Shown here in pieces: positions 61,567-64,000 of a stretch of 64,000 nt of DNA (position 1 is its first letter; every line of letters begins with the position of its first letter). The notes under the pieces are model-generated. The model made no database searches and was not told where the DNA came from. It was given only the letters and a program-made list of their open reading frames with translations. The stretch is from Winogradskyella undariae (GTDB lineage: Bacteria; Bacteroidota; Bacteroidia; Flavobacteriales; Flavobacteriaceae): NCBI RefSeq assembly GCF_013285155.1, contig NZ_JABTEL010000004.1, positions 365,099-429,098 of the forward strand, in the 5' to 3' direction. The position numbers and the translations under genes are program-made.

Positions 61567-61574
61567 TACTTTTG
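61567..61574 (+). promoter_or_regulatory. -7 element of rseP
   Basis: TACTTTTG, 25 bp before the ATG at 61600; fits TAnnTTTG. Confidence 0.6.
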
Positions 61575-61599
61575 CAAATCGAAATTTGAAAAATAGTAC

Positions 61600-62946
61600 A
61601 TGGAATTTGTTATAAAAATATCTCAATTTTTACTTAGTTTATCCTTGCTGATTGTTTTACACGAGCTTGGACACTTTATACCAGCAAAGCTTTTTAAAAC
61701 TAAAGTTGAAAAATTTTACCTCTTTTTTGATGTAAAGTTTTCACTCTTTAAAAAGAAAATAGGAGATACCGAATATGGTATTGGTTGGTTGCCGCTTGGT
61801 GGTTATGTTAAGATTGCGGGTATGATTGACGAAAGTATGGATAAAGAACAAATGGCTTTACCACCACAACCGTGGGAGTTTCGTTCTAAGCCAACTTGGC
61901 AACGTCTTATTATTATGCTTGGTGGTGTTACGGTGAATTTTATATTGGCCTATGTTATTTATGTGGCAGTTTCATTTACTTACGGTGATTCGGATGTAAA
62001 AGTAGACAGTTTAAAAGATGGTTATTGGATAGATAACCCTACGTTATTAGATATCGGTTTTAAGACTGGAGATAAGATTTTGTCTATTAATAATATACCT
62101 GTTGTTAATGATTCGGATGTTGGGTTTAATCTTATTAGTGCAGAAACCATAACTATCGAAAGAGCTGGTGAAAAGAAAGATATTCATTTGCCTGAAGACT
62201 TTTTAGGACAATATTCTTCTAGTAAAAGTAAATTCAATTTTGAATACCGTGTGCCTTTTATGATAGGTGAAGTTGCAGATTCTTCTTTAAATGCTAAGAA
62301 GGATTTAAAAATGGGTGATATCATTAAGAGTGTAAATGGTAAGGAGATTAAATATTTTGATCAAGTTGAAGCGCTTACTAAAGACTTAAAAAATCAAAAA
62401 GTTACAGTCGAAGTTCTTAAAGACGATAATAGTATAGTAAAAGAAGAATTAACATTAGACGAAGAAGGTAAGTTTGGTATTCGTCCTTGGACAAATAACT
62501 ACAGCCGTTTTGATGAGCTAGGGTATTTAGAAATTACAAGAAAGGAATACTCTTTTGGAGAAAGCTTTTCTGCAGGTGGACGTAAATTCACAAAGACGAT
62601 TACTAATTATTTTGATCAATTAGCTGCAATTACAAATCCAAGTACAGGTGCTTATAAGGGTTTAGGTGGATTTAAAGCCATTTACGATCAATTTCCAAGC
62701 GCATGGAGCTGGTCTTATTTTTGGGGTTTAACCGCATTTTTATCAATTATGTTGGCTATCCTTAATTTATTGCCAATTCCGGCATTAGATGGTGGTCACG
62801 TAGTCTTTTTATTATATGAAATGATTTCGGGACGTAAGCCAAGTGAGAAATTTTTAGAGCGTGCACAAATGGTAGGCTTCTTTATTTTAATTGCCTTAGT
62901 GTTGTTTGCTAATGGAAATGACATCTTTAAGGCATTCAGCAATTAA
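61600..62946 (+). CDS. rseP: RIP metalloprotease RseP (site-2 protease)
   Basis: 448 residues. The catalytic HELGHF is at about 22-27 within the first helix, the second metal ligand LDGGHV in LLPIPALDGGHVVFLLYE near 395. Two PDZ-like blocks lie between (about 115-290). It cleaves membrane-bound anti-sigma factors or remnant signal peptides within the membrane. Confidence 0.96.
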   Translation: MEFVIKISQFLLSLSLLIVLHELGHFIPAKLFKTKVEKFYLFFDVKFSLFKKKIGDTEYGIGWLPLGGYVKIAGMIDESMDKEQMALPPQPWEFRSKPTWQRLIIMLGGVTVNFILAYVIYVAVSFTYGDSDVKVDSLKDGYWIDNPTLLDIGFKTGDKILSINNIPVVNDSDVGFNLISAETITIERAGEKKDIHLPEDFLGQYSSSKSKFNFEYRVPFMIGEVADSSLNAKKDLKMGDIIKSVNGKEIKYFDQVEALTKDLKNQKVTVEVLKDDNSIVKEELTLDEEGKFGIRPWTNNYSRFDELGYLEITRKEYSFGESFSAGGRKFTKTITNYFDQLAAITNPSTGAYKGLGGFKAIYDQFPSAWSWSYFWGLTAFLSIMLAILNLLPIPALDGGHVVFLLYEMISGRKPSEKFLERAQMVGFFILIALVLFANGNDIFKAFSN

Positions 62947-62982
62947 ATTTTGAAATATTTTTAAAAAAAAGTTTAAAAATAT

Positions 62983-63013
62983 TTTGTAGATATTAAAAAG
63001 TGTTATATATTTG
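62983..63013 (+). promoter_or_regulatory. Consensus promoter of tRNA-Asn
   Basis: TTTG at 62983-62986 and TATATTTG at 63006-63013, separated by exactly 19 bp. This is the textbook -33/-7 pair of the Bacteroidota, ahead of the tRNA by about 30 bp. Confidence 0.85.
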
Positions 63014-63042
63014 CACTCGCTAACGCGAAAAAACAATAACCT

Positions 63043-63116
63043 TCCTCTTTAGCTCAGTTGGTTAGAGCATCTGACTGTTAATCAGAGGGTCCTTAGTTCG
63101 AGCCTAAGAAGAGGAG
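63043..63116 (+). tRNA. tRNA-Asn (GTT anticodon)
   Basis: A 74-nt cloverleaf. Acceptor TCCTCTT (63043-63049) pairs with AAGAGGA (63109-63115), with discriminator G116. The D-arm is AGCTCAGTTGGTTAGAGC. The anticodon stem-loop has CTGTTAA, anticodon GTT. The T-arm is CTTAG-TTCGAGC-CTAAG. The CCA end is not encoded. Upstream is a consensus promoter and downstream a hairpin terminator. Confidence 0.97.
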
Positions 63117-63127
63117 CTTATTAAACC

Positions 63128-63159
63128 AAAAGCCTTTACAGAAATGTAGAGGCTTTTTT
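63128..63159 (+). terminator. Terminator of tRNA-Asn
   Basis: Stem AAAAGCCT...AGGCTTTT with a T6 run, 12 bp after the tRNA. Confidence 0.88.
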
Positions 63160-63900
63160 GTGTTTTATACTTTCCCTTGTTATTGTTGGGTTTGCTTTGT
63201 GGTGTTGCTTTAGGTATGTTTTTGTTAAAGCTTATTATTCTTCTCGGTTAAGCCTGGTTAGGTTGTTAAACCGACCCTTGCAAATTTCAGATAGCACCCA
63301 TTATTAATTCAAACTGAAATTCAGAGGTAACTTGCATCAGAATGTGTTTTTAGTTTTAAACTGTGTGATCTGTGAGTATTAAAACTTGTATTCTGTAAAA
63401 GAAGAGTTTCTTTAATGAGCTTTACTGAAATCCAATATGTATATTTTGTATAAGTATTAAAATTATACTGAGAAAAGATAGGGTGGGTACTACTTGTGGT
63501 ATTAAAATTATTTAGGGACTTAATTTATATATTAACTTATTGTGACTTTGTTTATGGGTTTATACTTTTTTTTTAGTTGAGTTTGTGTATTGAGAAAAAT
63601 TCTTAAGTTGTGTTTCGGGATTTAGTATAATGATATTATGCAGGGCTTGAGATAAAAGTTTTGACTTTGCCTGGTTTCGATGATCGATACCGTAATGAGA
63701 AGTGATTTTGTAATCTGTAGGCTAAAGAATCATATGTGTTATTCTAAATCTTAATAATGTGTTCTGTCTTAATAATGGCTTTATGAGTAATGTAAATTGA
63801 ACTCCTGATGCTTTTTTAGAATTGAGTAGATTTTATTTAAGTTTTAAAATATTGATAATTAGATATCTAAAAAATAGTTTTAAATAAACTTCAAAAAAGA
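63160..63900. other. Gene-free stretch before the rRNA-like leader
   Basis: About 740 bp with no coding frame that I would defend on either strand and no tRNA. I see nothing recognisable in it. It separates the tRNA unit from the promoter at 63901. Confidence 0.6.
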
Positions 63901-64000
63901 CTTGTAAGTAAGTAAAAGACTTGTATATTTGCACCCGCTTAACAAAACAACGTTAAGCAAAAGTAAAGAAATAAGTTCATTAACATATTGAATTGACAGC
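63901..64000 (+). promoter_or_regulatory. Strong promoter and likely leader of an rRNA operon (cut by window edge)
   Basis: CTTG at 63901-63904 and TATATTTG at 63924-63931 with 19 bp between. The transcript start region GCACCCGC resembles GCACTCGC of the tRNA-Asn promoter. The following text (TTAAGCAAAAGTAAAG and AAGTTCATTAACATATTGAATTGACAG) is what I would expect of a flavobacterial 16S leader. The rRNA gene itself is beyond the edge, so this is a prediction. Confidence 0.5.

Noticed and set aside
1..64000. CRISPR arrays, phage or transposon ends, integrases
   Set aside because: No regularly spaced direct repeats, no transposase or integrase motifs and no attachment-site-like duplication at the tRNA were seen.

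Overview
The window is AT-rich DNA from a member of the Bacteroidota, most likely family Flavobacteriaceae. Evidence: promoters of the TAnnTTTG (-7) type, paired with a -33 TTTG in the clearest case; TonB-dependent receptors with carboxypeptidase-like N-termini; a GLPGLI-family protein; a type IX secretion C-terminal domain on a peptidase; a fused HemC-HemD; HemJ; and very few Shine-Dalgarno sequences. Nothing looks like a phage, plasmid, integron, CRISPR array or complete transposon. It reads as a chromosomal housekeeping region with a few young or decaying segments.

Layout. 1-7.9 kb: edge of a peptide ABC ATPase gene, then a 3'-5' exonuclease, a serine hydrolase, a DUF4442 protein, an O6-alkylguanine-DNA methyltransferase, a CNNM/CBS membrane protein, an outer-membrane barrel, two lipoproteins and an Lrp regulator. 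8.2-11 kb: a secreted coiled-coil protein and an OmpR-type two-component system; both promoters carry the same 11-bp tandem repeat, probably the regulator's operator. 11.1-24.7 kb: heme biosynthesis (hemB, hemF, hemE, hemCD, hemA), with a K+ uptake pair (ktrA/ktrB), an EI24 membrane protein, YchJ and an unusual helicase with a predicted membrane hairpin interspersed; an AraC regulator is divergent from hemA. 24.7-28.6 kb: a GLPGLI/TonB-receptor cassette, with the receptor frameshifted at an A10 tract, lying between the intact araC 3' end and a second, decayed copy of it. 28.6-37.8 kb: a giant TraB/GumN protein, then hemH-MATE-hemJ, a NtrY-like kinase and a crotonase. 38.5-41.6 kb: two tandem secreted paralogues, an AraC regulator and a 57-aa protein; a near-identical 36-bp element lies upstream of both paralogues and over the regulator's own promoter. 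41.7-46.2 kb: HD hydrolase, acyl-ACP desaturase, PlsC, bacilliredoxin, a lipoprotein, a TerB-DnaJ protein and a small membrane protein. 46.3-55 kb: a metal-ion locus (two permeases with C-terminal winged helices, ATPase, binding protein, thioredoxin-like protein, TonB receptor with a CxxC in its plug, divergent DtxR/MntR regulator with a DtxR-like palindrome). 55-59.6 kb: DUF6503 lipoprotein, feoA-feoB plus a Cys-rich FeoB partner, and an SCO protein. 59.6-63 kb: an M1 peptidase with a T9SS tail, and RseP. 63.0 kb: tRNA-Asn; the last bases look like an rRNA-operon promoter and leader.

How it works together. Much of the window concerns metals and tetrapyrroles: Fe(II) import (FeoAB), Mn/Zn/Fe import with its repressor, and seven heme enzymes running from glutamyl-tRNA reductase to ferrochelatase (only hemL is not seen). 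Most other genes are ordinary. The most unusual items are the two regulatory-repeat systems, the interrupted receptor cassette and the membrane-associated helicase. All functions are inferred from sequence reading alone; no database search was run.
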